64,000 nt of DNA from DASSFZ01 sp035283185 (GCA_035283185.1 DATEUJ010000169.1:10832-74831), one strand, 5' to 3'. Positions 32,094 through 40,803 are shown, counted from the first letter of the stretch. Made by a program: numbers and translations. Notes: generated from the sequence alone by a model not told the origin.

Positions 32094-34631
32094 AACCTTC
32101 ATTCCCCGCAGTCTCAGCGAATTGCTCACGACGAACACGCTGGAGAATGCCATCGCCGCCGCGGCCAGCATCGGTATTAACGCGCCGAGCGCCGCGACGG
32201 GGATCAGGATCACGTTGTAGAAGAACGCCCAGAAGAGGTTCTGCTTGATCGTGCGCAGCGTGCCGCGGCTGAGGGTGATCGCCTTGGGCACGCCGCGCAG
32301 GTCGCCGGACATCAGTGTCACGCCGGCGGCTTCGATCGCGATGTCGGTGCCGGTACCGATGGCGATGCCCACGTCGGCCTGCGCCAGGGCGGGCGCGTCG
32401 TTGATGCCGTCTCCGACCATGGCTACAACCTTGCGAAGGTTCGGAACCTTCGCAAGGTTCCCTTCCTGCAATTGCTTCACCGTCGCCGCCTTGTCGCCGG
32501 GCAGCACCTCGGCCAGGGCACGATCGATGCCGACCTCCCGCGCGATGGCTTCGGCGGTGCGCCGGTTGTCGCCGGTGATCATCACGACTTCGATGCCCTG
32601 CACGTGCAGCGAGGCGATCGCTTCTTTCGAGCCGGGCTTGACCGTGTCGGCCACGGCGATCACACCGGCCGCCTCGCCGTCGATCGCGAGCAGCATCGCC
32701 GTCTTGGCTTCGGCCTGCAGCCGCTCGACTTCCGGCGCAAGCCCGTTGAGATGCACCTGCTGCTCCTGCATCAGCGCCAGGTTGCCCAGCAGCACGCGCC
32801 GGCCGTCGACCGTCGCCGAGACGCCGCGCCCGGAGATCGCCCTGAACCCCTGCGGCTCGGAGAGCGCCACGCTTCGCGCGCTCGCAGCCTCGACGATGGC
32901 GGCTGCCAGCGGATGCTCGCTGCCGCGCTCGACGCTCGCCGCCAAGTGCAGCAAGTGATCAGTGGTCAGTAGCCAGTGATCAGTCGTCAGTGACCAGTGA
33001 TCAGTAGACAGTGTCCCGTCATCAGTGGGCACTGCTAACTGATCACCGATCACTGATAACTGATTACTGATTACCACATCCGTCACCTTCGGCTTGCCTT
33101 CCGTAATCGTCCCCGTCTTATCCAGCGCGATCACCTGCACCTTGCCGAGCCGCTCCAGCGCTTCGCTGTTCTTGAACAGGACGCCGTTCTCCGCGCCCTT
33201 GCCAGTTCCGACCATGACCGCCGTCGGCGTCGCCAGGCCCATCGCGCACGGGCAGGCGATGACGAGCACCGCGACGGCGGCCTTCATCGCAAACTCGAAC
33301 CCGGCTACAGGATTCAGCAGCATGTGGCCGGCGAAAGTCACCGCAGCGATGGCAATCACCGCCGGGACGAACACCGCCGAGATTTGATCGGCAAGCTTCT
33401 GGATCGGCGCTTTCGATCCCTGCGCCTGCTCGACCATCTTGACGATCTGCGCGAGCACGGTGTTCTTGCCGACCTGCGTCGCTTCGAACTTGAGCAGGCC
33501 CTGCTTGTTGACCGTCGCGCCGACGATCTTGTCGCCCGGCCCCTTGTCGACCGGCATCGATTCGCCGGTGATCATCGACTCGTCGACGCTCGACCGGCCC
33601 TCGATCACGACGCCGTCGACTGGGATCTTCTCGCCGGGACGGACGATGACCGTATCCCCGACGCGCACGTCGTCGATCGACACTTCCATCTCCGCGCCGT
33701 CGCGCACGATTCGCGCCGTCTTCGCGCGCAGCCCTATGAGCTTCTTGATCGCTTCGCTGGTGCGGCCTTTGGCCTTAGCTTCGAGGTACTTGCCCAGCAC
33801 GATGAGCGTGATGATGACCGCCGCCGTCTCGAAGTAAATGTGGCCTTCGACCAGCCCCAGCAGCACGGCCAGGCTGTAGAAGTAGGCGACGCTCGAGCCC
33901 ATCGCCACCAGCACGTCCATGTTGGCGGCGCGGTTCTTCAGCGCCTTCCACGCGCCGACGTAAAAATCGCGTCCTACGTAGAACTGCACGGGCGTCGCCA
34001 GCGCCAGGAACAGCCAGCCCAGCCCGCTCCAGTGGAAGAGGGGTAGCAGGAACTGAGGGATCTCAAGGAAGCCGGCGTGCCACGCGTCGTTCACCATCGA
34101 CAGGGCGAACAATGGAATCGTGAAGATTAAACCGACTGTCAGCCGCCGCCGCTGATGAGCGAACTCGGCTTCGCGCGCTTTGCGCTCGGCATCCTCGCCC
34201 GACGCGCCTTCGGCGACGATCGCCTTGAAGCCCGCCGCCTCGATCGCCCGCCGCAGGTCGCCCTGGCCGACCATCGTCGGCAGGTACTCGACCAGCGCCT
34301 TCTCCGTCGCGAACGACACGCTCGCCTGGAGCACGCCGTCGATCTGGCTCAAGGCTTCCTGGACGACCACCGCATCCCGATCGTCGTGCAGCCCCTGAAT
34401 GGGGATGTCCGCCTCGGCGCGCGCGACGCCGTAACCGATGTCTTCGATCCGGGCGATGACCTCTTGCTCGCTAAGCGCGCCTGGATCGAACTCGAACACG
34501 CCGCGCTCGCTGCTCAGGTTCACGTTGGCGGCGACGACGCCGGGCATCTTCTTCGTCGCCCGCTCGATCGTCGCCACGCAGTTCGCGCAGGTCATGCCGG
34601 TGATGGGGAGAGTCACTTGTTTCGTTGCCAT
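32085..34631 (-). CDS. copA: Copper-translocating P1B-type ATPase
   Basis: 848 residues. The first HMA domain carries GMTCANC (C15, C18). A second HMA-like domain (about 75-140) has HDDRD in place of the metal-binding CxxC, so it cannot hold copper in the usual way. Membrane part: CPC near residue 460 in VIACPCAMGLATPT, the P1B-1 copper signature. Soluble part: TGES, the phosphorylated Asp in ALDKTGTIT, SEHPL and GDGINDAPALAQAD. It exports Cu(I) at the expense of ATP. Between DKTGT and SEHPL a stretch of about 40 residues is encoded by TGATCAGTG micro-repeats. The gene lies 75 bp after csoR and is probably induced by copper through it. Confidence 0.95.
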   Translation of the reverse strand: MATKQVTLPITGMTCANCVATIERATKKMPGVVAANVNLSSERGVFEFDPGALSEQEVIARIEDIGYGVARAEADIPIQGLHDDRDAVVVQEALSQIDGVLQASVSFATEKALVEYLPTMVGQGDLRRAIEAAGFKAIVAEGASGEDAERKAREAEFAHQRRRLTVGLIFTIPLFALSMVNDAWHAGFLEIPQFLLPLFHWSGLGWLFLALATPVQFYVGRDFYVGAWKALKNRAANMDVLVAMGSSVAYFYSLAVLLGLVEGHIYFETAAVIITLIVLGKYLEAKAKGRTSEAIKKLIGLRAKTARIVRDGAEMEVSIDDVRVGDTVIVRPGEKIPVDGVVIEGRSSVDESMITGESMPVDKGPGDKIVGATVNKQGLLKFEATQVGKNTVLAQIVKMVEQAQGSKAPIQKLADQISAVFVPAVIAIAAVTFAGHMLLNPVAGFEFAMKAAVAVLVIACPCAMGLATPTAVMVGTGKGAENGVLFKNSEALERLGKVQVIALDKTGTITEGKPKVTDVVISNQLSVIGDQLAVPTDDGTLSTDHWSLTTDHWLLTTDHLLHLAASVERGSEHPLAAAIVEAASARSVALSEPQGFRAISGRGVSATVDGRRVLLGNLALMQEQQVHLNGLAPEVERLQAEAKTAMLLAIDGEAAGVIAVADTVKPGSKEAIASLHVQGIEVVMITGDNRRTAEAIAREVGIDRALAEVLPGDKAATVKQLQEGNLAKVPNLRKVVAMVGDGINDAPALAQADVGIAIGTGTDIAIEAAGVTLMSGDLRGVPKAITLSRGTLRTIKQNLFWAFFYNVILIPVAALGALIPMLAAAAMAFSSVFVVSNSLRLRGMKVKA
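32954..33074. repeat. TGATCAGT micro-repeat array inside copA
   Basis: About 120 bp made of variants of CAGTGATCAGT/AACTGATCA. It is in frame with copA and encodes a segment with SNQLSVIGDQL and repeated TTDHW units, between the phosphorylation motif and the SEHPL motif. The same family lies at 34655 and 40643. Confidence 0.85.
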
Positions 34632-34654
34632 AATACTTCGTCCAGTGCGTGTGC

Positions 34655-34709
34655 TCAGTAACCAGTGATCAGTAATCAGTGATCAGTGGTCAGTGATTAC
34701 TGATCACTA
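34655..34709. repeat. TGATCAGT micro-repeat array between csoR and copA
   Basis: Variants of CAGTGATCAGTAATCAGTGAT, ending with an inverted copy (ATTACTGATCACTAG) that touches the csoR stop codon. It occupies the csoR-copA spacer and may form a hairpin there. Confidence 0.8.
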
Positions 34710-34985
34710 GATTTTCTGCGCCATCTCGAACACGTCGACGATCTCGTCGAGCACCTGCTCGCGGCGCTTCTTATCGTCGCCGCGCACGGCGTCGATGACG
34801 CACGAGTTGAGATGCCCCTTCAGGATGAGGTCGTTGACCTTGTTGAGCGCGGCCTGCACCGCCTGTACCTGCTTGATCACGTCGATGCAGTAGGCGTCCT
34901 GGTCGACCATGCGCTCGATGCCGGCGACGTGGCCGGAGATGCTCCTCAGCCGCCGCTTGAGCGTGTCTTTGCTTTGCACATCCAT
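34707..34985 (-). CDS. csoR: CsoR-type copper-sensing repressor
   Basis: 92 residues, the family length. The helical DUF156/CsoR fold is clear: KRRLRSISGHVAGIERMVD, the metal-ligand cysteine in YCIDVIKQ, then LKGHLNSCVIDAV, giving the Cys-His-Cys set of CsoR for Cu(I). It represses copper genes in the absence of copper. It is the first gene of a csoR-copA-YHS unit on the minus strand. The upstream gap to the CbiX-like gene is 140 bp and holds no clear operator that I can assign. Confidence 0.9.
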   Translation of the reverse strand: MDVQSKDTLKRRLRSISGHVAGIERMVDQDAYCIDVIKQVQAVQAALNKVNDLILKGHLNSCVIDAVRGDDKKRREQVLDEIVDVFEMAQKI

Positions 34986-35127
34986 CTCCGCCCCCTGGCC
35001 TATCCCCTCCCCAGGGGGAGGGGGTGTAGGCCCATTGTATCATGCGCGCGGAGCGGCGTCAAGATGACGAATGTCACGAGTTTCCTACTGCCTGGGATGG
35101 CTGCTTAGCGGAGGCGGTCACTCCGAC

Positions 35128-35638
35128 TCACTCGTTTCGGGCGATCTGCGCAGCCAGGAACTGCGCCACGGCGCCCGTCTCGAACGGCCAGGCGTAACGA
35201 ACCGCCAGGCGCGGATTCCGTTCCCGCGCGCGCTCGATCGCCGCCGGAATGTCTACTTCCGAGTGCTCGCCGCCGCGCGTCATCATCGGCGTGACGACGA
35301 CGACGCTATCGGCGCGCCCGGCGGCCTGGTCGAGCGCCTCGTCCAGGCTGGGCGCGCAGAACTCGTTGAACCCGGCGATCACCTCCAACCCGGTTGCCCG
35401 GCGAAGATGCTCGGCCAGCTCTTGCGTCCCGGCGTGGAAGGGGTCGTTGTATGGCGTGCGCGGCCACGCGCGCATCCGGGCGTCCAGCTCCGCGTAGCGC
35501 CGCTCGAGTCCGGCGCGCTCCGGCCCGCCTGCGTGTTCGAGCCGGGCGTGCACCTTCGGCCATGAATTCGGCCATCTCCCGTTCGGGAAAATCCCTGGGC
35601 GGGGCGCCGTGCATGGCAAGGATGATCATCTGGCTCAT
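35128..35638 (-). pseudogene. CbiX-like sirohydrochlorin chelatase family gene with a frameshift
   Basis: The ATG at 35638 (GGAGACA before it) begins MSQMIILAMHGAPPRDFPE, the usual HG-containing start of CbiX-family chelatases. After EFMAE the frame shifts by one base near 35551-35557 (an extra G in GAAGGTGCAC), and the correct continuation VHARLEHAGGPERAG... runs in the other frame to 35128. That part has DPFHAGTQELAEHL, VVVTPMMTRGGEH and VDIPAAIERA, matching the metal-binding half of the family. The rest is intact and well conserved, so the shift is either a recent mutation or a sequencing/assembly error. The family inserts Co or Fe into sirohydrochlorin, or serves other porphyrinoids. Confidence 0.75.
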
Positions 35639-35654
35639 TGTCTCCTCCGTCGAG

Positions 35655-36584
35655 CTATCGCCGAGATTTCTTCGCGCGCTTTCCGCCGCGCGTCGCCGGT
35701 CGCCTCTGCGCCGGATACGCCTTTTGCAGGAACTCCAGCACGACCGGGTCGATTCGCTCATCCGGCTGCCAGCGCTCCTCGAGATTTTCCACGCCGACGA
35801 GCCTCTCGACCGCCTTGCGCGTGGCCTCGTCGTAGTCGCCGCTGAGGCGGCCGGTGTAATGTCCGCTCTGCCGGGCGATGCGCTGTAACTCGCGCGCCAC
35901 CTTTTTGTCGATCGAGAGCAGCGACTCGGGATCGGGCCGCTTGAAATACAAGTGGTGCAGATCGAGCAGCTCGCGCAGGCGAGCGATCGGCCGGGGGTGA
36001 TCGTCCACGCGCAGATCGACGTATCGGTCGTTGAACCCGGCGTAGCCGCCTTTCTCGCGCACGACGAGCAGCGCCGCGCTTTGCTGGCCGCGCCGGTCGC
36101 CGCCGGCTTTTTGCCCGGCCGCCAGCGCCGCGACCAATCGATCGGCCAGCTCGCCGCGCGCCTGCTCGAATGCCTGGGCCATCGCCGAGACCGTCTCTTT
36201 GCTGACGAGGATGTTGCCCTGCAGCGCGTAGTGCCGGCCGGTCATACCGCCTGCCCATTCGATGCATTCCCTGCCCGTGAACGTCGTCACATCGCCCTGC
36301 GCATCCACCAGGCCCACCTGCCGGTGCTCGCGGCCTTCGTCCTCGGTCAGGAGCCGGTCGAGCGCCTCTTGCGCGCTCAGGCCGGACGCCATGAGCGCCA
36401 ATCCCTTCGGCCCGAACGACGTGTTGGCATACGACTGCGTCGCCACTGCGCCCGCGCCGGCCTGCGCCCAGGGCACCGCCGAGCCGACGGCCAGGAACTT
36501 GCTTTGCGTCGCCACGCCCCACTCTTGCGCATCGGGATCGTAGGCGACAATCGAAAACGTCGAAGGTTGGATGAGTGTGCGCAT
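35655..36584 (-). CDS. DUF1028 family protein with C-terminal peptidoglycan-binding-like domain
   Basis: 309 residues from the ATG at 36584 with AGGAGATGAT before it. The DUF1028 domain (about 1-215) shows STFSIVAYDPDAQEWGVATQSKFLAVG, WAQAGAGAVATQSYAN, and QGNIL; the family has an Ntn-hydrolase-like fold and is otherwise uncharacterised. The last 100 residues (LSIDKKVARELQRIARQSGHYTG, LSGDYDEATRKAVERLVG) look like the putative peptidoglycan-binding domain that often ends DUF1028 proteins, followed by a basic tail. It starts about 80 bp downstream of the next gene on the same strand. Confidence 0.85.
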   Translation of the reverse strand: MRTLIQPSTFSIVAYDPDAQEWGVATQSKFLAVGSAVPWAQAGAGAVATQSYANTSFGPKGLALMASGLSAQEALDRLLTEDEGREHRQVGLVDAQGDVTTFTGRECIEWAGGMTGRHYALQGNILVSKETVSAMAQAFEQARGELADRLVAALAAGQKAGGDRRGQQSAALLVVREKGGYAGFNDRYVDLRVDDHPRPIARLRELLDLHHLYFKRPDPESLLSIDKKVARELQRIARQSGHYTGRLSGDYDEATRKAVERLVGVENLEERWQPDERIDPVVLEFLQKAYPAQRRPATRGGKRAKKSRR

Positions 36585-36629
36585 ATCATCTCCTGCGAAT
36601 AGCTGATGGCGGATGGCAGAACGCCATTT

Positions 36630-36686
36630 CTTCATTCTACACTCTACATTCTACATTCTACATTCTTCATTTTTCATTCCACATTC
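36630..36686. repeat. ATTCTACACTC/ATTCTAC micro-repeat tract
   Basis: Tandem variants of CATTCTACATT and CATTTTTCATT in the spacer between two minus-strand genes, reaching into the last codons of the upstream gene (36667). A low-GC tract in a high-GC region. Confidence 0.7.
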
Positions 36687-37056
36687 GTTCAAGCCCACTC
36701 ACAGCGTCTCGTAGCGATTCCTCAAGTTCGGGGCCCGACGCGAACTCCCACCAGCCCAGATCGTCGGCCAGCGTCTCGACGGCCTGTTCGCGCAGCCAGA
36801 CGCCGAGCCGGGTCTTGTCGTTCGGCCGATCGGATCGCCACACTTTCACCTCGAAGCGGCTCGGCCCACCGCCCGAATAGAACAACAATTGCACGTCGAC
36901 GAACGCCAATACGCCGCCCTCCACGGGCCGGGCGAACCGGTACAATCCGCTGCGGACCTGGATGGCATCATCCTGGAGTGTGTACCCGCGTCGCGCGATG
37001 GCATCGCCCGCCGCTTGTAGCAGCATGTCCTTGAAGATGTCAAAAGGAGTGGACAC
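36667..37056 (-). CDS. Conserved hypothetical protein
   Basis: 129 residues, soluble, alpha/beta composition: an amphipathic helix (PFDIFKDMLLQAAGDAIARRG), a beta-rich middle (VLAFVDVQLLFYSGG, RFEVKVWRSDRP) and an acidic helix near the end. There is no signal peptide or catalytic motif. It loosely recalls DUF4304-type proteins but I cannot assign it. The last residues are encoded by a micro-repeat tract. It lies 28 bp downstream of the small zinc-finger gene and is probably in the same transcript. Confidence 0.55.
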   Translation of the reverse strand: MSTPFDIFKDMLLQAAGDAIARRGYTLQDDAIQVRSGLYRFARPVEGGVLAFVDVQLLFYSGGGPSRFEVKVWRSDRPNDKTRLGVWLREQAVETLADDLGWWEFASGPELEESLRDAVSGLERMWNEK

Positions 37057-37084
37057 GATCCTCAGGATGCTTGCGTAGGGTGTG

Positions 37085-37297
37085 TTACTTCAGCTCTGGC
37101 AGAGGCACCGGCTGCTCGCGCGGGCGGCATTTGCCGCAATACACGGCATCGGATACGACGATCGCTTTCTGCGTCCCGTCCTCGCCGGCGTACAGGCCCA
37201 CAATGAAGGGTGATACGGTGATGTGATCCTGGCAGACGGCTCTGCCGCAAAAGCGACAGACGGCGTGTGCCGTGCGATTGCAGTGGATACAGTTCAT
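37085..37297 (-). CDS. Small B-box-like zinc-finger protein
   Basis: 70 residues. Eight cysteine/histidine ligands are spaced as in a B-box or DUF2180-like zinc finger: CIHCNRTAHAVCRFCGRAVCQDH, then YCGKC. Such small proteins are common in Chloroflexota; many relatives carry membrane helices, absent here. It probably folds around two zinc ions and may mediate protein binding; no function is known. Its ATG (37297) is next to the stop codon of the large cNMP-binding protein (37300), so the two genes are likely coupled. Confidence 0.7.
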   Translation of the reverse strand: MNCIHCNRTAHAVCRFCGRAVCQDHITVSPFIVGLYAGEDGTQKAIVVSDAVYCGKCRPREQPVPLPELK

Positions 37298-37299
37298 CG

Positions 37300-40200
37300 T
37301 TAGGCTCCGCTCATCGACAGGCGGCGCGAGCTGGCGCGCGACAGGGCCTGGCCCAGTTGCATGAAATCCATGATGAACTCGTGGAAATACTGGGCTTGCA
37401 GACTCAACAGAGTCGAATCGACGCTGGCGGTAATCGTCGCGGTTCGGGGACTGTTTTGCAGCAGGGCGATCTCCCCAACGTATTCCCCCGGCCCGAGACG
37501 AGAAAGCTCGACCGGCTGGCCGCCTGCGGCCAGGCGCGTCACACTCACCTGTCCGGATTCAATGATGTAGAACTTGTCGCCTCGCTCGCCTTCACGGAAC
37601 ACGACTTCGCCAGCCCTGAACGTCTCGCGCTGCAATCGCGCGGCCAGCAGATCGAGGTCCAGGCTTTCCAACTCGTCGAAAATGGGCATGGCCCGCAGCA
37701 GCCAGTTGCGCCGGATGCCGGCCTGGATGTGCTGCGCCACCGCGAGTTGCTCCCGCACCAGGCGGTCAAAGTTCACGCGGTCGAGTGACAGCACGACGAC
37801 CGGCGTGTCGGCGCGCACCGTCGCGTTGCGCGGCGCGTGTGATATCAGGGCCATTTCGCCAAAATACTGGCCGGGTCCCAGCTCGCCGACCTTGCCGACC
37901 AGGTCCATCCCGTCGGCGTCCGCTTGCCACACGGAGACTTTCCCGCGCTCGACGACGTAGAACTTGTCCCCGGCTTCGCCCTGGCGGATGATGACTTCTC
38001 CGGCCGCGAATCGCTCGGCCTGCACCTGGTCGGCCAAATCGGCCAGCTCTTCGTACGTGCAGGCGACGAAGAGCGGGACCCGCCCTAGCGCTTTCTGGCG
38101 CTCGGCGCGCTCGTCGGATACGGCCTGCCTCACGCTCAGACCCCACGCCCGGCGGCTGAGGATCAGCTCTGCAACCACCTCCCTGTTCTGCCAGGGCAGA
38201 CTGTCGATCCCGTAGCCGAAGGTCAGCCTCGCCATCTCGCGCCCCAGCTCGCGGCGGATGAGCCGGTATAACTCGTCGAACGCCACACCATACACTTCGC
38301 TCAGCTCGGCCGTCGTGCGGCGGGACAGCTCCGGGTCCGCGAATCGATTGCCGGTGATCGAAAGCGGGACGCCGTGGCGGCGCATGGCCTCGGTGAACTC
38401 CTGCCCGAAGCGGCGCACGCCGGGCCAGCCCGTCTCGAAAAAGACCTGGGCGATCACGCGGCGGATGAGAATGGGAACCGAGGCCGCCATCACTTGCTGC
38501 GTCTGGCTAGTCATCGTCCCGAATTCGTAAGCGGACAACTGGGGCAGGCGAGCGTGAACCAGGAGTAGCGCGCCGGCCGCGAGCAGCAGCGCGCCGAGCA
38601 GCCCGAGGTCGCCAAGTGGAAGAGTGATAACCCAGGACAGCCCGGTGGCAGTCACTCCCGCGCCCAGGAGCGTCACGGCCGGCGCGCGGGCGCTGCCCTG
38701 TACGCTGAGCAACGCCCAGGCCCCGGCGGTTCCCAGCGCAGTCATCAGGATCAGGCGCGGATCGGCGAGTGGCAGGCCGGCCAATCGGTTCAGGCCCACC
38801 AGCCAGGCGCTGCCCACCAGGAGACCCGCCAGCAGCACGGCACGGATCTTGGTCACCCCCGCCCACGGCAGGCGAGGGTAGGCGGATTGCACGGACCGCG
38901 ATACGGTGCGCGACGTGACGATCAGGCTCCCGGCCAGCAGCGCCAGCAGCGCCGCCCATTGCAGAGGGTAGGGCACGGCACGGATTTTGGTCACGGATTG
39001 CACGGATTCGGGCAGCAGGCGAGCGAGCTGCGCCAAGCCGGTCAGGAACAGGGCGACGGCCAGCGTGATATGAGCCAGGCCGCGCGGCGACCCCTGATAG
39101 GGCCGGTTGAAGGCCAACAATTGGATCATCGCCAGCAGCGACGCCAGGAATCCCAATATTGCAGCTGCGTAGGAGGCATCTCCAGATGCCGAAGTGATCA
39201 AGGGCAAGCCGAATCCAATAGCCAGAGCGACGCCGGCAAGCGCGAGCGCCAGGCGTTCGTGTCGCGCCCGGATGCCTGATCGACTGAATCGGGCGACGAT
39301 GATGCGCCCCGCCTGCAGGAGCTGCAGGAAGATCAGGAAGACGAAGGAGATGACGGCGCCGACCAACAGAAGGTTGAGCAGTCGGGCGAGCAGCGGGAAG
39401 TCTCCGCTCAACACCACCTGGACGCCGGAACGGACGCGCGTTTCCCAGAAGAAGAAGATCATGTACAGCGCATAGGCCGTCCAGGCCACCGAGAGCAGGC
39501 CGAACACGGTGAAGATCCATTCTTCGCGGGTGAGCCTGTTTCTGTGCAGCAAAGCGGCCGGCAGCTTGCGCCGGATGAAGGCCAGCGACTTCTCGCGCAG
39601 CGACGGAATGTCCAGCGCGTCGGAGAGCAGGTAATAGCCGTCCAGCTTGAGGAGCGGGTTGACGTTGAAGAACACGGTCAGATAGGCGAAGCCGGCCAGT
39701 TTGAACAGGAGCGAGTTGACGGCAAGGTCGGGCAGCAGAAACATGACGAGCGACGCCGCGCCGCCCAGGATCAGGCCCGTATAAGGGCCGTTCCAGGTGA
39801 CGGCCAGGCGCGCCCGGCGCGGCTCGAGCCAGATGTCGGTCGTCTCCACGAAGGCGGCCGGCATGCCGAAGTACAGCATCAGGCCGCCGCGCGGCACTTC
39901 GCGCCCGTAGTGCTTCACGGTCAAGGCGTGCCCCAGCTCGTGGATCACCACCGGCGCGATCGACACCAGCCACAGCACGGCCAGCCCGATCACCACGTCG
40001 TCGCCGAGGATGGCGTAGCGCGGATCGCTCACGATGGAGAAGAACGCGAGGAGGCCCAGGACGCTGATCAACAAGAAAACGACCCGCGCCGGGCGAGTGA
40101 AGCACAGCCAGCCGCCCGCCCGGTACAACACGCTCACCACGCGATCCATGCCCTCGATGTTGAGACGCCGCGTGAGCAGGGCCTGGGCGGGCGTGCTGAT

Positions 40201-40659
40201 GCGATGAAGCCGGGAACGCCGGTGCAGTTTCTCGCGCAGCTCGCTCCACACCGCGAGCGGCCGATCGGCCAGCATGTGATGCTGCAGCAGCAGGTCGACC
40301 AGCCGGACGATCGTGTTGTGCGCGAAAGCGCCGGTGACCATGAAATGCTCGACCACCAGCTCCTGGACGCTGGTCTTGCCGTCCATCCGGCTCCACAAGT
40401 CATATTCGGCGGCGGACAATCGCAGGTAGGTTTTCTCGCGTGTATTCTTGAGGACGAAGTACGGAGCGCGCCGGTCTTTCAGCTCCCGCGCGACGACTGC
40501 CGGGTCCGGCTGCGGCCGGTAGTCGGCCACCTGAAGACGCCGCTGGAGAGATTCCCAGACGCCGGGTGACGAAGCCGCGCCTCCTGAGTGGAGCCCAGCG
40601 GAGTCGAAGGACGGCGCGCCGGCGCGCTCGACCAGCGCGGAGTACCAGTTATCAGTCAT
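37300..40659 (-). CDS. PqqD-like / M50 peptidase / double cyclic-nucleotide-binding membrane protein
   Basis: 1119 residues. Residues about 50-120 resemble PqqD (YFVLKNTREKTYLRLS, YDLWSRMDG, LLLQHHML). A multi-pass M50-type peptidase follows with H240-E-L-G-H244 and a later NPLLKLDGYYLL motif (about 338) that supplies the third zinc ligand. More membrane helices run to about 680. After a linker come two cNMP-binding domains (about 850-970 and 985-1105), each with FYVVERG/FYIIESG and GEMAL/GEIAL cores. The layout suggests regulated intramembrane proteolysis or peptide processing gated by a nucleotide. The ATG at 40659 lies inside a micro-repeat, so the first about 30 residues are repeat-derived. 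It follows a Crp/Fnr gene. Confidence 0.75.
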   Translation of the reverse strand: MTDNWYSALVERAGAPSFDSAGLHSGGAASSPGVWESLQRRLQVADYRPQPDPAVVARELKDRRAPYFVLKNTREKTYLRLSAAEYDLWSRMDGKTSVQELVVEHFMVTGAFAHNTIVRLVDLLLQHHMLADRPLAVWSELREKLHRRSRLHRISTPAQALLTRRLNIEGMDRVVSVLYRAGGWLCFTRPARVVFLLISVLGLLAFFSIVSDPRYAILGDDVVIGLAVLWLVSIAPVVIHELGHALTVKHYGREVPRGGLMLYFGMPAAFVETTDIWLEPRRARLAVTWNGPYTGLILGGAASLVMFLLPDLAVNSLLFKLAGFAYLTVFFNVNPLLKLDGYYLLSDALDIPSLREKSLAFIRRKLPAALLHRNRLTREEWIFTVFGLLSVAWTAYALYMIFFFWETRVRSGVQVVLSGDFPLLARLLNLLLVGAVISFVFLIFLQLLQAGRIIVARFSRSGIRARHERLALALAGVALAIGFGLPLITSASGDASYAAAILGFLASLLAMIQLLAFNRPYQGSPRGLAHITLAVALFLTGLAQLARLLPESVQSVTKIRAVPYPLQWAALLALLAGSLIVTSRTVSRSVQSAYPRLPWAGVTKIRAVLLAGLLVGSAWLVGLNRLAGLPLADPRLILMTALGTAGAWALLSVQGSARAPAVTLLGAGVTATGLSWVITLPLGDLGLLGALLLAAGALLLVHARLPQLSAYEFGTMTSQTQQVMAASVPILIRRVIAQVFFETGWPGVRRFGQEFTEAMRRHGVPLSITGNRFADPELSRRTTAELSEVYGVAFDELYRLIRRELGREMARLTFGYGIDSLPWQNREVVAELILSRRAWGLSVRQAVSDERAERQKALGRVPLFVACTYEELADLADQVQAERFAAGEVIIRQGEAGDKFYVVERGKVSVWQADADGMDLVGKVGELGPGQYFGEMALISHAPRNATVRADTPVVVLSLDRVNFDRLVREQLAVAQHIQAGIRRNWLLRAMPIFDELESLDLDLLAARLQRETFRAGEVVFREGERGDKFYIIESGQVSVTRLAAGGQPVELSRLGPGEYVGEIALLQNSPRTATITASVDSTLLSLQAQYFHEFIMDFMQLGQALSRASSRRLSMSGA
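38836..38856. repeat. Micro-repeat inside the M50/cNMP gene (VTKIRAV), copy 1
   Basis: GCACGGCACGGATCTTGGTCA, in frame, encodes VTKIRAV in a membrane linker. A related copy is at 38973. Confidence 0.6.
38973..39010. repeat. Micro-repeat inside the M50/cNMP gene (VTKIRAV), copy 2
   Basis: GCACGGATTTTGGTCACGGA followed by TTGCACGGATTCG; encodes ESVQSVTKIRAV in frame. It belongs to the widespread ATCCGTG micro-repeats also seen in the spacer at 43705-43745. Confidence 0.65.
40583..40610. repeat. CCTGAG...GTCGAAGG micro-repeat in the N-terminus of the M50/cNMP gene
   Basis: CCTGAGTGGAGCCCAGCGGA and GTCGAAGG, in frame, encoding SFDSAGLHSGG. Same family as 40995 and 41615. Confidence 0.6.
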
Positions 40660-40724
40660 CAGTTATCAGTCATCAGTTATCAGTCATCAGTTATCAGTCA
40701 TCAGTCATCAGTCATCAGTACCAG
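40643..40724. repeat. TCAGTTATCAGTCA micro-repeat array supplying a start codon
   Basis: Tandem variants of ATCAGTCATCAGTT and CAGTTATCAGTC, ending with ACCAGT at both edges. It fills the spacer between the Crp/Fnr gene and the M50/cNMP gene and contains the latter's predicted ATG (40659). Confidence 0.85.
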
Positions 40725-40803
40725 TCTGCATTCATGTCAGCAGGTTGAACTGTGACCCTTTGAAGTTTGGCTTTTGACTTTTGAAGTTTGGATTTTGAAC
40801 ATA

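Noticed and set aside
37544..40569. Long open frames antisense or in other frames of the M50/cNMP gene
   Set aside because: They mirror the high-GC coding frame and have shadow-like Arg/Gly/His composition.
40643..40724. TCAGTTATCAGT array as a CRISPR array or plasmid iterons
   Set aside because: Units are about 11-14 bp, without spacers, and the same array occurs inside copA and in other spacers.
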